A DNA stretch of 64,000 bases from Albimonas pacifica (GTDB lineage: Bacteria; Pseudomonadota; Alphaproteobacteria; Rhodobacterales; Rhodobacteraceae). This document shows, in pieces, positions 1-9,555 of the stretch. Made by a program: the position numbers and the translations under genes. The DNA lies in the NCBI RefSeq assembly GCF_900113695.1, contig NZ_FOQH01000004.1, forward strand, positions 372,001-436,000, read 5' to 3'. Every line of letters starts with the position of its first letter. The stretch's first letter is position 1. The notes under the pieces are model-generated. The model searched no databases, had not been told where the DNA came from, and worked only from the letters and a program-made list of their open reading frames with translations.

Positions 1-1010
1 TGATGGCGATCCGCGCCCAGCCGGTGAAATCGGTGTTCTCGCGCATGCCTCGCGTGGTCCGCGACCTCGCCGAGAAGCTCAACAAGGAGGCCCGCCTGGT
101 CCTCGCCGGCGAGCACACGGAGGTCGACACCACCGTGATCGAGGAGCTCGCCGAGCCCCTGACCCACATGCTGCGCAACTCGATGGACCACGGGCTGGAA
201 AGCCCCGACGAGCGCGAGCAGCTGGGCAAGCCCCGCACCGGCACCATCCGGCTCGCCGCCGAGCATCGCGGCGAACGCGTGATCATCATCGTCGAGGACG
301 ACGGCCGCGGCGTGAACCGCGAGCGGGTGATGGAGAAGGCCGTCGAGAACGGCCTGATCGGGCCCGAGGACAACCTCCCCCCCGAGGAGATCGACCAGCT
401 GATCTTCCACCCCGGCTTCTCGACCGCGAAGGAGATCAGCTCGGTCTCCGGCCGCGGGGTCGGCATGGACGTGGTGAAGAAGAAGATCCAGGCGCTGGGC
501 GGGCGCATCCACATGCGCTCGGACCCCGGCAAGGGCACGCGCTTCCAGATCACCCTGCCGCTGACGCTGGCGGTGCTGGACGGGATGACCGTCTGCGTGG
601 GCGACGAACGCTTCATCCTGCCGCTGAGCTCGGTGGTGGAGGCGCTGAGGATCGAGGGCGAGCGGGTCGAGATCCTGCCCGACCGCTCCCAGGTCCTCGC
701 GCGCCGCGGCGAATATCTGCGTCTGATCTCGCTGCGCGACACGCTGGGCATCGGCGACGCCGCGAAGCGCGAGGAAATGGCGATCGTGGTCGACACCGAG
801 ACGCGGGGCCTCGTCGCCCTGCTGGTCGACGAGCTGATCGGCCAGCGGCAGGTGGTGCTCAAGAGCCTCGAGGCGAACTTCCAGCGGGTCGAGGGCGTCT
901 CCGGCGCCACGATCCTGGGCGACGGACGGGTGGCGCTGATCCTCGACGTGCCGTCGCTGGTGTCCATGGGCGGGCTCGCGCGGGCCCCGATGCAGGAGAT
1001 GATCCATTGA
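1..1010 (+). CDS. cheA: Chemotaxis histidine kinase CheA, C-terminal part (5' truncated by window)
   Basis: CheA autophosphorylates on receptor command and passes phosphate to CheY and CheB. The open frame enters from the left edge, so the Hpt and CheY-binding domains are outside the window. The visible 335 residues start in the dimerisation-to-kinase junction (PVKSVFSRMPRVVRDLA). The GHKL kinase domain follows (N-box RNSMDHG near residue 59, DDGRG near 98, GRGVGMD near 150), then a CheW-like regulatory domain from about residue 195. The first in-frame ATG (position 3) is internal to the kinase and is not a real start. The stop overlaps the cheW start, so this is the first visible gene of the che operon. 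Confidence 0.96.
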   Translation, partial: MAIRAQPVKSVFSRMPRVVRDLAEKLNKEARLVLAGEHTEVDTTVIEELAEPLTHMLRNSMDHGLESPDEREQLGKPRTGTIRLAAEHRGERVIIIVEDDGRGVNRERVMEKAVENGLIGPEDNLPPEEIDQLIFHPGFSTAKEISSVSGRGVGMDVVKKKIQALGGRIHMRSDPGKGTRFQITLPLTLAVLDGMTVCVGDERFILPLSSVVEALRIEGERVEILPDRSQVLARRGEYLRLISLRDTLGIGDAAKREEMAIVVDTETRGLVALLVDELIGQRQVVLKSLEANFQRVEGVSGATILGDGRVALILDVPSLVSMGGLARAPMQEMIH

Positions 1011-1534
1011 GCGACATGATGCAGACCCAGCCCGCCGCCAACGGCCTGGCCGGCCAGCTCGGCGCCCCCTCGCCGGAGGAGGCGCCGGCCGCGGGCGGAC
1101 GGCTGAAGCAGTACGTCACGTTCCTGGTGGGCGACCGGGCCTACGGCGTCGACATCGTGCTGGTGCGCGAAATCAAGCAGTGGACCCCGACGACGGCCCT
1201 GCCCAACCAGCCCCACTACATGCGCGGCGTGCTCAACCTGCGCGGCACCATCGTGCCGGTGCACGACCTGCGCGCCCGCTTCGGCGGACCGCTGACCGAG
1301 GCGACCGAGACCCATGTGGTCGTCATCGTCTGGATCGGCGAGCAGACGGTCGGCGTGCTGGTGGACGCGGTCAGCGACATCATCAGCGTCGCCTCCGACG
1401 ACATCCGCCCGGTCCCGCCTTCGGAGGCGGACCTGGACCAGTCGGCGATCAACGGCCTGGTGAACGCCGAATCCGGAATGGTGGCGCTGCTGGACCTGAA
1501 GTCGCTGTTCGGCGCCGTCCGCGGCATCGCCTGA
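1007..1534 (+). CDS. cheW: Chemotaxis coupling protein CheW
   Basis: CheW bridges chemoreceptor tips to the P5 domain of CheA in the polar array. The 175-residue product has a poorly conserved Ala/Pro-rich N-terminal lead of about 35 residues. One CheW-like beta-barrel domain follows, with typical patches [20 protein letters not shown] and [12 protein letters not shown] prefer the TTG start at 1007, which overlaps the cheA stop as TTGA and has AGGAG at 994-998, 8 nt upstream. An ATG at 1016 is the alternative but is too far from that ribosome site. The gene is translationally coupled to cheA. Confidence 0.93.
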   Translation: MSDMMQTQPAANGLAGQLGAPSPEEAPAAGGRLKQYVTFLVGDRAYGVDIVLVREIKQWTPTTALPNQPHYMRGVLNLRGTIVPVHDLRARFGGPLTEATETHVVVIVWIGEQTVGVLVDAVSDIISVASDDIRPVPPSEADLDQSAINGLVNAESGMVALLDLKSLFGAVRGIA

Positions 1535-1679
1535 GGCGCCCCGACCGGCCGCCCCACCGGGCCGGCCGCACCGAACCCGCCTTCCGGCCGCCGCGCCGGA
1601 CGGATCGAACACGCGCGCCGCGATGCGCCGCGCGACCGCAGGCCGGGAACCGGCCGCGCCACGGCGAACGGAGAGCCGG

Positions 1680-4600
1680 ATGAGCACCAGCGAGAAGACC
1701 CGGGTCCGCAGAGGCCTGTCGATCGGCCTGAAGCTGACCCTTGCGGCCGGCGGCGCCGCGCTGCTGACCGGGCTCGCGGTCGGGGCGGTGAACCTGGCCC
1801 GCTCCGACGGGGAGCTTCGCGCGCAGGCCGGCCAGCAGGTCTCCGACGGCGCGCAGCTCGCCGCGAACCGCATCGCCGCCTACCTGCGGGAGGTCGAGAA
1901 CGACCTCGCCTTCATCCAGCGCTCCGAGCTCGGGACCGACGATTTCGAGGATTTCCTGAACCCCTGGGGCGCCGACGGGGAGGCCGCGACGCGGCTCTAC
2001 GGGACGGGATCGACCCTGCCCGCCGGCCGCCGGGCCGAGCTCGACGACGCCGGCGACGGCTCCGAGTGGTCGGATGCGCATTCCCGCCATCACCGCACCT
2101 ACCGCGGCTTCCAGGAGGAGCGCGGCTACTACGACCTGTTCCTGATCTCGACCGAGGGCGAAGTGGTCTACACCGTCGCCAAGGAAGCGGACTTCGGCCA
2201 GAACCTGCTGACCGGACCGCTGCGGGACTCGGGCCTCGCCGAGGCCTTTCGCCGGGCCCGCGCCCTGAAGCCGGACGAGACCGCCTTCGTCGACTTCTCC
2301 GCCTACGCGCCCAGCGCCGGCGCTCCCGCGGCCTTCGCCGCGACCCCGGCCATCGCCCCGGACGGGCGGGTCCTGGGCGTGCTGGCGCTGCAGCTGCCGG
2401 TCAACGAGTTCGCCTACATCCTGTCCACCGTCCGCCTTGCCCAGGACGCGACGCTGTACCTCGCCGGACGCGACGGGTTGGTGCGCTCCGACCTGCGCCA
2501 GACGCCGGCCAACGACACGCTGCTGACCCGCGCGTCCCTGCCCGACGGCGCCGCCGAGGGCTCGGTCGAGGCCACGGGCGTGCTGGGCGAGGAGGCGATC
2601 GTCTCGTTCCATCCGATCGATGCGGCGGGCCTCGACTGGGTCGCCGTGGCCGAGTCGCCCACGAGCCTGCTCGCGGCCGCCCGGGTCGACCATATGCAGG
2701 TCTCGATGCTCGCCTCGCTGCCGGCGCTGCTGGTGGCGCTGGGCCTGGGCTGGCTGGTGGCGCGCAGCTTCGCGACCCCCGTGCAGCGGATGACCGAGGC
2801 CGTGGGCGAGCTGCTGGCCGGCCGCGCCGCCGAGGTTCCCGGCGACCGGCGCGCCGACGAGCTCGGCGACCTCGCGTGCGCCCTGTCGGAGATCCACCAC
2901 GCCTCCGTCGCCTCGCGCCGGATCGCCACCGCGCTGACCGCGTCGAGCGAGATGGTGATGATCCTCGACACCGAGCAGCGCGTGGTCTTCGCCAACGCCG
3001 CCATGGAGGAGGGCTTCCGCGAGATCCGCGGCGCCATGCCCGGCGTGCCCCCGGGAGCGCGCTCGATCGTGGGGCTGGAGGCGCGGATGCTCAATCAGGA
3101 CGCGTCGGTGTTCCTCAGCACCGACCGCCGCGGCGCGCCGCTGCTGCGCTTCGGCGACAGGCTCTACGGCCTGGTGGTGGTCGAGATGCGCGACGACGCC
3201 GACGAGCTGATCGGCCGGGCGATCACCTGGCGCGACCGCTCCACCGCGCTGACCGTCGAGCAGCAGGTGAACGACGTGCTCGAGGCGGTCGCCATGGGCG
3301 ATTTCACCAAGAAGCTCGACGAGGACGCCGAGGACCGGTTCGCGCGGCTGGTGGCCCGCTCGATCAACAAGATGGGCGATCTCTCCGGCGGCTTCTTCGC
3401 CGAGCTCGAGAAGATGGTCGAGGCGCTGGCCTCCGGCCGCCTCGTCCACCGGATGACCGAGACCCACGACGGCCGCTTCGGCGAGGCCGCGGCCAACCTC
3501 AACCGCGCCGTGGAGCGGCTGGCGGAGACCATCTCCGACATCGCCCGCTCCGCCGACGGCATGCGGGAGACGGCCGACACGATCTCCACGGACGCCTCCG
3601 ACCTGTCCTCGCGGACCGAGTCGCAGGCCTCTTCGCTGGAGCAGACGGCGGCGACGATGGAGGAGATGGCCGCCAACGTGAAGACCACCGCCGACAACGC
3701 GGATTCGGCCGAGACGCTGGCCCGCGACGCCGCCGCCCGCGCGGAGGCCGGGCGCGGAGTGATGTCGAACGCCGTCTCGGCGATGGGCCGGATCGAGGAG
3801 AGCTCGGCCAAGATCTCCGACATCATCTCGGTGATCGATTCGATCGCCTTCCAGACCAACCTGCTGGCCCTGAACGCGGCGGTCGAGGCGGCGCGCGCAG
3901 GCGAGGCCGGCAAGGGCTTCGCCGTGGTCGCGGCCGAGGTGCGCACGCTCGCCCAGCGCTCCAGCCAGGCGGCGAAGGACATCTCGGCGCTGATCGAGGC
4001 CTCGTCGAGCCATGTCGGCGAGGGCGTGCGCCTGGTGCAGTCCACCGGCGATGCGCTGGAGGAGATCGCCGAAGGCATCGCCCGCACCGCCGCCACCATC
4101 GAGGACATCTCGTCGGCCGTGCGCGAGCAGAGCTCGGGCGTGCAGGAGACCTCGCAGGCCGTGTCCCACATGGACGACGCGACCCAGCGCAACTCGGCGA
4201 TGGCCGAGCAGAGCGCGGCCGCCGCCCGGCGGCTGCAGAACGAGGCGCGCTGGCTGATCGAGCGGGTGGGCTTCTTCGAAACCGGCGTGAAGCAGTCCGC
4301 GCGTGCGGCCGCGACCGGCGCCGCGGCCGTCGCGCCGGCGCGCGCGGCGACCGGCGGCGGCCACGCGTCGGCCGGCCCCGCGCCGCGCCCCTCGGCCCTG
4401 ACGAAGCCCGCCGCGGCCCCGCGCCCGCCGGTTGCGGCGAGCGCCGCTCGCCCGGCTCCTGCGAAACCCGTCGCCGCCCGGCCCGTCGCGCCGAAGCCGG
4501 CCGCCCCCAAGCCCACGCCGTCTGCGCCGGCCCCCGCCGCCGCGAGGCCTGCCGCCGCGAAGCCAGCGGCCGCGAAGCCCGTCGTCGCCAAGCCGGCGCC

Positions 4601-4691
4601 CGAGCGCGCCGCGACCGCCCGCCCCGAGCCGCAGCCTGCGGCGCGGCCCGCCGCCGCGGTCGTCGACGACCAGGACTGGTCGGAGTTCTGA
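1680..4691 (+). CDS. Methyl-accepting chemotaxis protein with PAS domain and CheR/CheB-docking tail
   Basis: Transmembrane chemoreceptor of 1003 residues. The start at 1680 is chosen for GGAGAG 6 nt upstream; an in-frame ATG at 1623 lacks a ribosome site. Visible order: TM1 about 17-38, periplasmic sensor of about 300 residues (probably Cache-like), TM2 about 343-364, HAMP, PAS-like segment about 414-525, a second HAMP-like stretch, and the cytoplasmic signalling coiled coil about 610-865. The invariant hairpin tip ([20 protein letters not shown]) sits near 721-741. Residues about 870-998 form a low-complexity Ala/Pro/Lys linker. The protein ends in DWSEF, which matches the x-aromatic-x-x-aromatic pattern of CheR/CheB tethering pentapeptides such as NWETF. 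cheR starts 4 nt after its stop. The ligand is unknown. Confidence 0.95.
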   Translation: MSTSEKTRVRRGLSIGLKLTLAAGGAALLTGLAVGAVNLARSDGELRAQAGQQVSDGAQLAANRIAAYLREVENDLAFIQRSELGTDDFEDFLNPWGADGEAATRLYGTGSTLPAGRRAELDDAGDGSEWSDAHSRHHRTYRGFQEERGYYDLFLISTEGEVVYTVAKEADFGQNLLTGPLRDSGLAEAFRRARALKPDETAFVDFSAYAPSAGAPAAFAATPAIAPDGRVLGVLALQLPVNEFAYILSTVRLAQDATLYLAGRDGLVRSDLRQTPANDTLLTRASLPDGAAEGSVEATGVLGEEAIVSFHPIDAAGLDWVAVAESPTSLLAAARVDHMQVSMLASLPALLVALGLGWLVARSFATPVQRMTEAVGELLAGRAAEVPGDRRADELGDLACALSEIHHASVASRRIATALTASSEMVMILDTEQRVVFANAAMEEGFREIRGAMPGVPPGARSIVGLEARMLNQDASVFLSTDRRGAPLLRFGDRLYGLVVVEMRDDADELIGRAITWRDRSTALTVEQQVNDVLEAVAMGDFTKKLDEDAEDRFARLVARSINKMGDLSGGFFAELEKMVEALASGRLVHRMTETHDGRFGEAAANLNRAVERLAETISDIARSADGMRETADTISTDASDLSSRTESQASSLEQTAATMEEMAANVKTTADNADSAETLARDAAARAEAGRGVMSNAVSAMGRIEESSAKISDIISVIDSIAFQTNLLALNAAVEAARAGEAGKGFAVVAAEVRTLAQRSSQAAKDISALIEASSSHVGEGVRLVQSTGDALEEIAEGIARTAATIEDISSAVREQSSGVQETSQAVSHMDDATQRNSAMAEQSAAAARRLQNEARWLIERVGFFETGVKQSARAAATGAAAVAPARAATGGGHASAGPAPRPSALTKPAAAPRPPVAASAARPAPAKPVAARPVAPKPAAPKPTPSAPAPAAARPAAAKPAAAKPVVAKPAPERAATARPEPQPAARPAAAVVDDQDWSEF

Positions 4692-4695
4692 GCCG

Positions 4696-5601
4696 ATGAG
4701 CCGAACCCTCCTGCCCGGGTCCGACGGCCCGCCGCGTTCCGCCCCGCCGCCGGCCTCCGCCGCGCGCGGCAAGGATTCCGACAGCTACGGCGGCGAGTTC
4801 GTCATGTCGGATGCGGAGTTCACCCGCATCACCGCCAAGGTCTTCGACATCGCCGGCATCGTGCTGAAGGACCACAAGCGCCAGATGGTCTACACGCGCC
4901 TGTCGCGCCGCCTGCGCGCCACCGGCCTGACCTCCTTCGGCGCCTACATGGACCTGATCGAGCGGCCCGAGGGCAAGGGCGAGATGGTGCAGTTCACCAA
5001 CGCGGTGACCACCAACCTCACCTCCTTCTTCCGCGAGGGCCACCACTTCGCGCACCTGCGCGAACAGGTGCTGGAGCCGCTGGCGAAATCGGGCAAGACC
5101 CGGATCCGGGTCTGGTCCGCCGGCTGCTCGACGGGGGAGGAGCCCTATTCGATCGCCCTGACGGCCCGCGCCGCGGCCCGGGCGTTGGCCAGCGTCGACT
5201 TCCGGATCCTGGCGACCGACCTCGACACCAACGTCCTCGCCACCGGCAAGGCGGGCGTCTACCCGGAGGCGCGCGCCGCCGACATCCCGGCGGAGCTGCG
5301 CTCGGGCGCCCTTGCGCGCAGCGGCGACAAGGTGGAGTTTTCCAGCCAGGTCAAGGCGATGATCGCCTTCAGACAGCTCAACCTGCTGCATCCCTGGCCG
5401 TTCCGTGGCCCGTTCGACGCGATCTTCTGCCGGAACGTGCTGATCTATTTCGACGCCGAGACCAAGGCCGAGCTCGTGCGCCGCTACGCCGAGGCGCTGA
5501 CCGACGACGGCGTCCTCTACCTCGGCCACTCGGAATCCCTGCTGGGGGAGCATCCGCTGCTCCGCTCCGAGGGCCGCACCATCTACAGGAGGCGGAGATG
5601 A
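4696..5601 (+). CDS. cheR: Chemoreceptor glutamate methyltransferase CheR
   Basis: Transfers methyl groups from S-adenosylmethionine to receptor glutamates during adaptation. The product is 301 residues. After a disordered lead of about 35 residues come the N-terminal helical domain and the SAM-binding Rossmann domain, with TNLTSFFRE near 108 and the GCSTGEEPYS motif near 144. CRNVLIYFD and LGHSESL are also typical of CheR. The start at 4696 lies 4 nt after the receptor stop. The 3' end overlaps cheD as ATGA. The adjacent receptor carries a candidate CheR-docking pentapeptide. Confidence 0.96.
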   Translation: MSRTLLPGSDGPPRSAPPPASAARGKDSDSYGGEFVMSDAEFTRITAKVFDIAGIVLKDHKRQMVYTRLSRRLRATGLTSFGAYMDLIERPEGKGEMVQFTNAVTTNLTSFFREGHHFAHLREQVLEPLAKSGKTRIRVWSAGCSTGEEPYSIALTARAAARALASVDFRILATDLDTNVLATGKAGVYPEARAADIPAELRSGALARSGDKVEFSSQVKAMIAFRQLNLLHPWPFRGPFDAIFCRNVLIYFDAETKAELVRRYAEALTDDGVLYLGHSESLLGEHPLLRSEGRTIYRRRR

Positions 5602-6194
5602 GCGCGCTGAACGGGCGCGCGGCCGCCCCCTATTTCGATCCCAAGATCGGGGCCCAGGCGATCTCGGTCCTGCCCGGCCACCACGCGGTGACCGACCTGC
5701 CCGAGACCGCGGTGACCACCCTGCTCGGCTCCTGCGTCGCGGCCTGCATCCGCGACGTCGACAAGGGGATCGGCGGACTGAACCACTTTCTCCTGCCGGG
5801 CGAGGACCGCAGCGACGGCGCCCGCTCGGCCCGCTACGGGGTCCACGCGATGGAGGTGCTGATCAACGACATCCTCAAGCGCGGCGGCCGCAAGGACCGG
5901 ATGGAGGCCAAGGTGTTCGGCGGCGCCAACGTCATCGACGTCAGCTCCAAGGACACGGTCGGCGTGCGCAACGCCCAGTTCGTGAAGGATTACCTGCGGA
6001 TGGAGGGGATCCGCCTCGCCGCCTCCGATTGCGGGGGGGAGCGGGCGCGCCGCGTCTATTTCTTCCCCGCCACCGGCCGCGCCTCGGTGCTGCGGCTGCC
6101 GGCCTCCGAGTCCCGGGTCATGCGCCGGTCCGAGACCCAGCTCGCCCAGCAGGCCGTCAAGGCGCCCGCCGCCGGCGGCGTGGAGCTGTTCTGA
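5598..6194 (+). CDS. cheD: Chemoreceptor glutamine deamidase CheD
   Basis: CheD deamidates specific receptor glutamines to glutamates and, in other bacteria, works with CheC and CheY-P. The 198-residue product carries the catalytic set in the right spacing: Thr40, Cys46 in LGSCVAAC and His63 in GLNHFLLP. This corresponds to Thr21/Cys27/His44 of Thermotoga CheD. The ATG overlaps the cheR stop by 4 nt and the stop overlaps the cheB start by 1 nt, so translation of the three is coupled. No cheC is visible in the window. Confidence 0.95.
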   Translation: MSALNGRAAAPYFDPKIGAQAISVLPGHHAVTDLPETAVTTLLGSCVAACIRDVDKGIGGLNHFLLPGEDRSDGARSARYGVHAMEVLINDILKRGGRKDRMEAKVFGGANVIDVSSKDTVGVRNAQFVKDYLRMEGIRLAASDCGGERARRVYFFPATGRASVLRLPASESRVMRRSETQLAQQAVKAPAAGGVELF

Positions 6195-7387
6195 TGACCG
6201 CCCCGGGCCTCCCCCCGTCCCGCGCCCCCGGCGCCCGCGTGCGCGCCGTGGTGGTCGACGACAGCCGGCTGATGCGCGGCATCATCAAGGCCGCCCTGGA
6301 GGCGGAGGGCGACGTCGAGACGGTCGGCCTCGCCGGCAACGTCGCCGAGGGCCGCCGCCTGATCAAGGAGACCGACCCCGACGTCGTCACCCTCGACGTC
6401 GAGATGCCGGGCATGAACGGGCTGGAATTTCTGGAGAAGATCATGACGCTGCGGCCGACGCCGGTGGTCATGGTCTCGACCCTCACCGCGGCGGGGGCGG
6501 ACGCGACGCTCGCGGCGCTCTCGATCGGCGCCGTGGACGTGGTGCGCAAGCCGAACGGCCCCGACCCGATGGGCGCCTTCGGCCGCGAGTTGCGCGACAA
6601 GGTGCGCATGGCCGCCCGCGCCCAGGTCCGCCGGACCGGCCTGCGGCCGCCCCCCGCCCCGGCGATGCGCCCGGCGGAGCCGCCGCCGGCGCAGCCGCGC
6701 CGCATCGCCGCCGCCCCGCTCGATCCCGTTCCCCCGACGCCGGCTCCTGCCGCGTCGCCCCCGGCCGAGCCGTCGCCCGGCGGCTGGAAACGCGCGCTGA
6801 TCGCCATCGGCTCGTCCACCGGCGGCGTCGGCGCCATCGCCGAGCTGATCGAGGGCCTGCCCCCCGACCTGCCCCCGGTGGTGATCACTCAGCACATGCC
6901 CGAGGGCTACACCGCCCGCTTCGCCCGGCGGCTGTGCGAGAAATACGGTCGCGACGTGGCCGAGGCCCGCGACGGCGAGGGGCTGCGCGCGGGCATGGTC
7001 CGCATCGCCCCCGGCGCGCGCCACCTGGAGATCCAGGCCGCCTCCGGCCGGCTGGCCACCCGCCTGGGCGGATCCGAGACGGTCTCGGGGCACTGTCCCT
7101 CGGTGGACGTGCTGTTCGGCTCGGTGGCGCGCGCGGCCGGCCCCTCCGCCGTCGGGGTGATCCTGACCGGCATGGGCCGCGACGGCGCCGCCGGCCTGCG
7201 CGCCATGCGCGGCGCCGGCGCCGCCACCCTGGGGCAGTCCGAGCGTACCTGCGTCGTCTACGGCATGCCCCGCGCCGCCCGCGACCTCGGCGCGGTCGAG
7301 GAGGAGCACGACCTCGACCGTCTCGCCGCCCGCATCGTCGATTTCGCCCGTACCGCGCCGTCCCGGCGCGCCGCCCTCGGAAGCTGA
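6194..7387 (+). CDS. cheB: Chemotaxis response regulator methylesterase CheB
   Basis: Phosphorylated CheB removes methyl groups from receptors, opposing CheR. The product is 397 residues. A receiver domain (about 15-135) has the acidic pair in VVVDDS and the phospho-acceptor Asp68 in LDVEMPGM. A Pro/Ala linker (about 150-195) leads to the CheB methylesterase domain with catalytic Ser in IGSSTGG, His in ITQHMPEGY and Asp in GMGRDGAAG. The start at 6194 overlaps the cheD stop (TGATG). Any longer upstream reading would only run through cheD. Confidence 0.97.
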   Translation: MTAPGLPPSRAPGARVRAVVVDDSRLMRGIIKAALEAEGDVETVGLAGNVAEGRRLIKETDPDVVTLDVEMPGMNGLEFLEKIMTLRPTPVVMVSTLTAAGADATLAALSIGAVDVVRKPNGPDPMGAFGRELRDKVRMAARAQVRRTGLRPPPAPAMRPAEPPPAQPRRIAAAPLDPVPPTPAPAASPPAEPSPGGWKRALIAIGSSTGGVGAIAELIEGLPPDLPPVVITQHMPEGYTARFARRLCEKYGRDVAEARDGEGLRAGMVRIAPGARHLEIQAASGRLATRLGGSETVSGHCPSVDVLFGSVARAAGPSAVGVILTGMGRDGAAGLRAMRGAGAATLGQSERTCVVYGMPRAARDLGAVEEEHDLDRLAARIVDFARTAPSRRAALGS

Positions 7388-7398
7388 GGAGAGCCCGA

Positions 7399-7779
7399 AT
7401 GCCCGCAGCCAAGTCCCTGAAGGTGCTGGTCGTGGACGACCAGCAGACCATGCGCGGCCTCGCCCGCCAGTGTCTCAAGCGCCTCGGCGTCGTCGACGTG
7501 ACGCTCGCCGCCGCAGGCGATCAGGCGCTGGAGGCGATGATGGCCAAGAAGTTCGACGTGGTCATCTCCGACCTCAACATGCCCGGTCTTTCGGGCGTGG
7601 AGCTGGCCCGCAAGATCAAGGAGCACCCGGTGTTCAAGTCGATCCCGGTGTTCCTGGCCACCTCCGACGCCTACCGAGACCAGGCGGTGGAGGGGACGGT
7701 GGACCACTTCGTGGCCAAGCCGTTCTCGGTGGCCGACATGCGCACCGCGATCGAGACCCACCTCGGCGCCCTGACCTGA
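7399..7779 (+). CDS. cheY: Chemotaxis response regulator CheY
   Basis: Single receiver domain of 126 residues that carries the signal from CheA to the flagellar motor switch. Conserved residues are Asp13/Asp14 (VVDDQ), phospho-acceptor Asp58 (ISDLNMPG), Thr in LATSDAY and Lys in VAKPFS. The start at 7399 is preceded by GAGGAG, 7 nt away and overlapping the cheB stop region. It is the last gene of the che operon. A short GC-rich dyad (7784-7800, arms GGCGGACC/GGTCCGCC) follows the stop but lacks a T-tract. Confidence 0.95.
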   Translation: MPAAKSLKVLVVDDQQTMRGLARQCLKRLGVVDVTLAAAGDQALEAMMAKKFDVVISDLNMPGLSGVELARKIKEHPVFKSIPVFLATSDAYRDQAVEGTVDHFVAKPFSVADMRTAIETHLGALT

Positions 7780-8191
7780 GGCCGGCGGACCCGGTCCGCC
7801 GCCCCGATCCGCGACGGCAGGACGCGCGCGCCCCGGCGCGTCGCGCCGTGCGCACGCGAACCCGCTGCCTCCGCAACGGGACGCGCTCCGGCCGTCGCCG
7901 GCCGCCCCGGCGTGCCGGGACGGGGGCGCGGGGGCGTGCCGGGACGGCTGGCGAAGGCGCCGGGACCTGCGCCGCGATCCCTAGAATGCCCGGCATCCCG
8001 CTCCGTCGGATTCACTTCCTGGAAACGAAGCCTGCGCATTTTTCACTCCGGCGACCCCGCCCGGACCGCCGGAAGCCCTCCGGGCACGACCCTGACCAGA
8101 CCCAGACCGGACGACCCTGGATCAAGACCGTGGACCTCGACCGCAGAACGTGGCGCCGGCCTCGCCGGACGTCCGCCCAGAAGGACAGACG
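7780..8191. other. Non-coding gap between cheY and flgE
   Basis: No supported gene in these 412 bp. Visible content is the small dyad right after cheY and a 15-bp direct repeat GGCGTGCCGGGACGG at 7909-7923 and 7933-7947. A lower-GC stretch around 8010-8050 could hold the promoter for the hook genes. I found no convincing sigma-54 (TGGC...TTGC) or sigma-28 motif. Confidence 0.5.
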
Positions 8192-9493
8192 ATGACGATC
8201 TCCTCCTCGCTCAACGCCTCCGTCGCAGGCCTGAACGTGAACGCCTCGCGCCTGGCGGCGATCTCGGACAACATCGCCAACGCAGGCACTTACGGCTACA
8301 AGCGCGCGCAGACCGAGTTCTCGTCGCTGGTCGTCGCCTCGGGCAACGGCAAGTATTCCGCCGGCGGCGTCACCTCGACCACCACCCGCGCCATCTCGGC
8401 CGAGGGCTCGATCGTCTCGACCGAGAACTCGCTGGACATGGCCGTGGTGGGCCGCGGCATGTTGCCGGTGACCCCGATCGACGAGATCGACGCGGCCTCG
8501 CCGGAACTGCGCCTGAAGCCCACCGACAGCTTCACGCCGGACCAGAACGGGGTGCTGATCTCCTCCTCCGGCTTCGCCCTGCTGGGCTGGCCGCTCGACC
8601 AGAACGAGGAGCCGATCACCCAGCTGCGCGACTCGGTGACCGGGCTCGAGCCGGTGTCCGTCGCGGCCTCGCGATTCGTGGCCAACGCGACGACCTTCAT
8701 GGACTTCGGCATCAACCTTTCGGCGGAGGACACCCGCGCCGGCGCCTCGGGCGACCCGCTGTCGGTTCCGATCGAGTATTTCGACAATTTCGGCGCGTCC
8801 GAGACGCTGACCGCCACCTTCACGCCGACGGTCCCCGCCTCCGGCGCCTCGAACGAGTGGACCCTGACGCTGGACGACAGCGCCACCGCCGCGGGCCTGA
8901 ACCCGATCGCCGAGTTCACCCTGACCTTCGACGACACCCGCGGCCTCGGCGGCGCGCTGCTGGACGTGACCGTGGTCTCCGGCGCGAGCTACGACGCCGC
9001 CAGCGGACTGGCCTCGATCAACCTCGAGGGCGGGCCGATGGACATCCAGCTCGGGCCGTACGGCGCCAACTCCTCCCTGACCCAGCTGTCGGCGGAGTTC
9101 GCGCCCTCCTCGATCACCAAGAACGGCAACCGCGCCGGCATCCTGACCTCGATCGAGGTCGACGCGGACGGCTACCTGGTGGGGATCTACGACACCGGCC
9201 TCAGCCGCAAGCTGTTCCAGATCCCGGTCGTCGACGTGCCGAACCCCGACGGGCTGGCGGTGAAGGACGGGCAGACCTTCACGGTGACGCCGCAGTCGGG
9301 CGCCTTCTACCTGTGGGATTCGGGCTCCGGACCCGCCGGCATCCTCACCGGCTACGCGCTGGAGGGGTCGACCACCGACATCGCGGCCGAGCTGACCAGC
9401 CTGATCGAGACGCAGCGCGCCTACTCGTCCAACGCCAAGGTCGTGCAGACCGTGGACGAGATGCTGCAGGAAACCACCAACATCAAGCGATGA
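8192..9493 (+). CDS. flgE: Flagellar hook protein FlgE
   Basis: Builds the universal joint between rod and filament. The 433-residue product has the flagellar rod/hook N-terminal signature (SLNASVAGLNVNASRLAAIS followed by DNIANAGTYGYKR). It ends with the helical C-terminal motif (SLIETQRAYSSNAKVVQTVD, then EMLQETTNIKR). Both ends form the coiled-coil core, and the middle holds the beta-rich surface domains. The start at 8192 has AAGGA about 7 nt upstream. FlgF and FlgG share these end motifs, but length and the FlgK/FlgL neighbours favour FlgE. Confidence 0.9.
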   Translation: MTISSSLNASVAGLNVNASRLAAISDNIANAGTYGYKRAQTEFSSLVVASGNGKYSAGGVTSTTTRAISAEGSIVSTENSLDMAVVGRGMLPVTPIDEIDAASPELRLKPTDSFTPDQNGVLISSSGFALLGWPLDQNEEPITQLRDSVTGLEPVSVAASRFVANATTFMDFGINLSAEDTRAGASGDPLSVPIEYFDNFGASETLTATFTPTVPASGASNEWTLTLDDSATAAGLNPIAEFTLTFDDTRGLGGALLDVTVVSGASYDAASGLASINLEGGPMDIQLGPYGANSSLTQLSAEFAPSSITKNGNRAGILTSIEVDADGYLVGIYDTGLSRKLFQIPVVDVPNPDGLAVKDGQTFTVTPQSGAFYLWDSGSGPAGILTGYALEGSTTDIAAELTSLIETQRAYSSNAKVVQTVDEMLQETTNIKR

Positions 9494-9498
9494 CCCCC

Positions 9499-9529
9499 GG
9501 CCGGCCGCGCGCCCGCCGCGCGGCCGGCC
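9499..9529. terminator. Hairpin between flgE and flgK
   Basis: Perfect 13-bp GC-only stem (9499-9511 with 9517-9529) and a 5-nt loop, directly after the flgE stop and followed by a short pyrimidine run. It could terminate or attenuate transcription so that hook protein is made in excess over FlgK, or stabilise the flgE 3' end. Confidence 0.55.
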
Positions 9530-9555
9530 TCCCTTCGCACTGACCGGACCAGATC

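Noticed and set aside
1449-4772. 1107-codon open frame on the minus strand opposite the chemoreceptor gene
   Set aside because: Arg/Gly-dominated composition, no ribosome site or domain. It is an artefact of GC-rich third positions in the real plus-strand gene.
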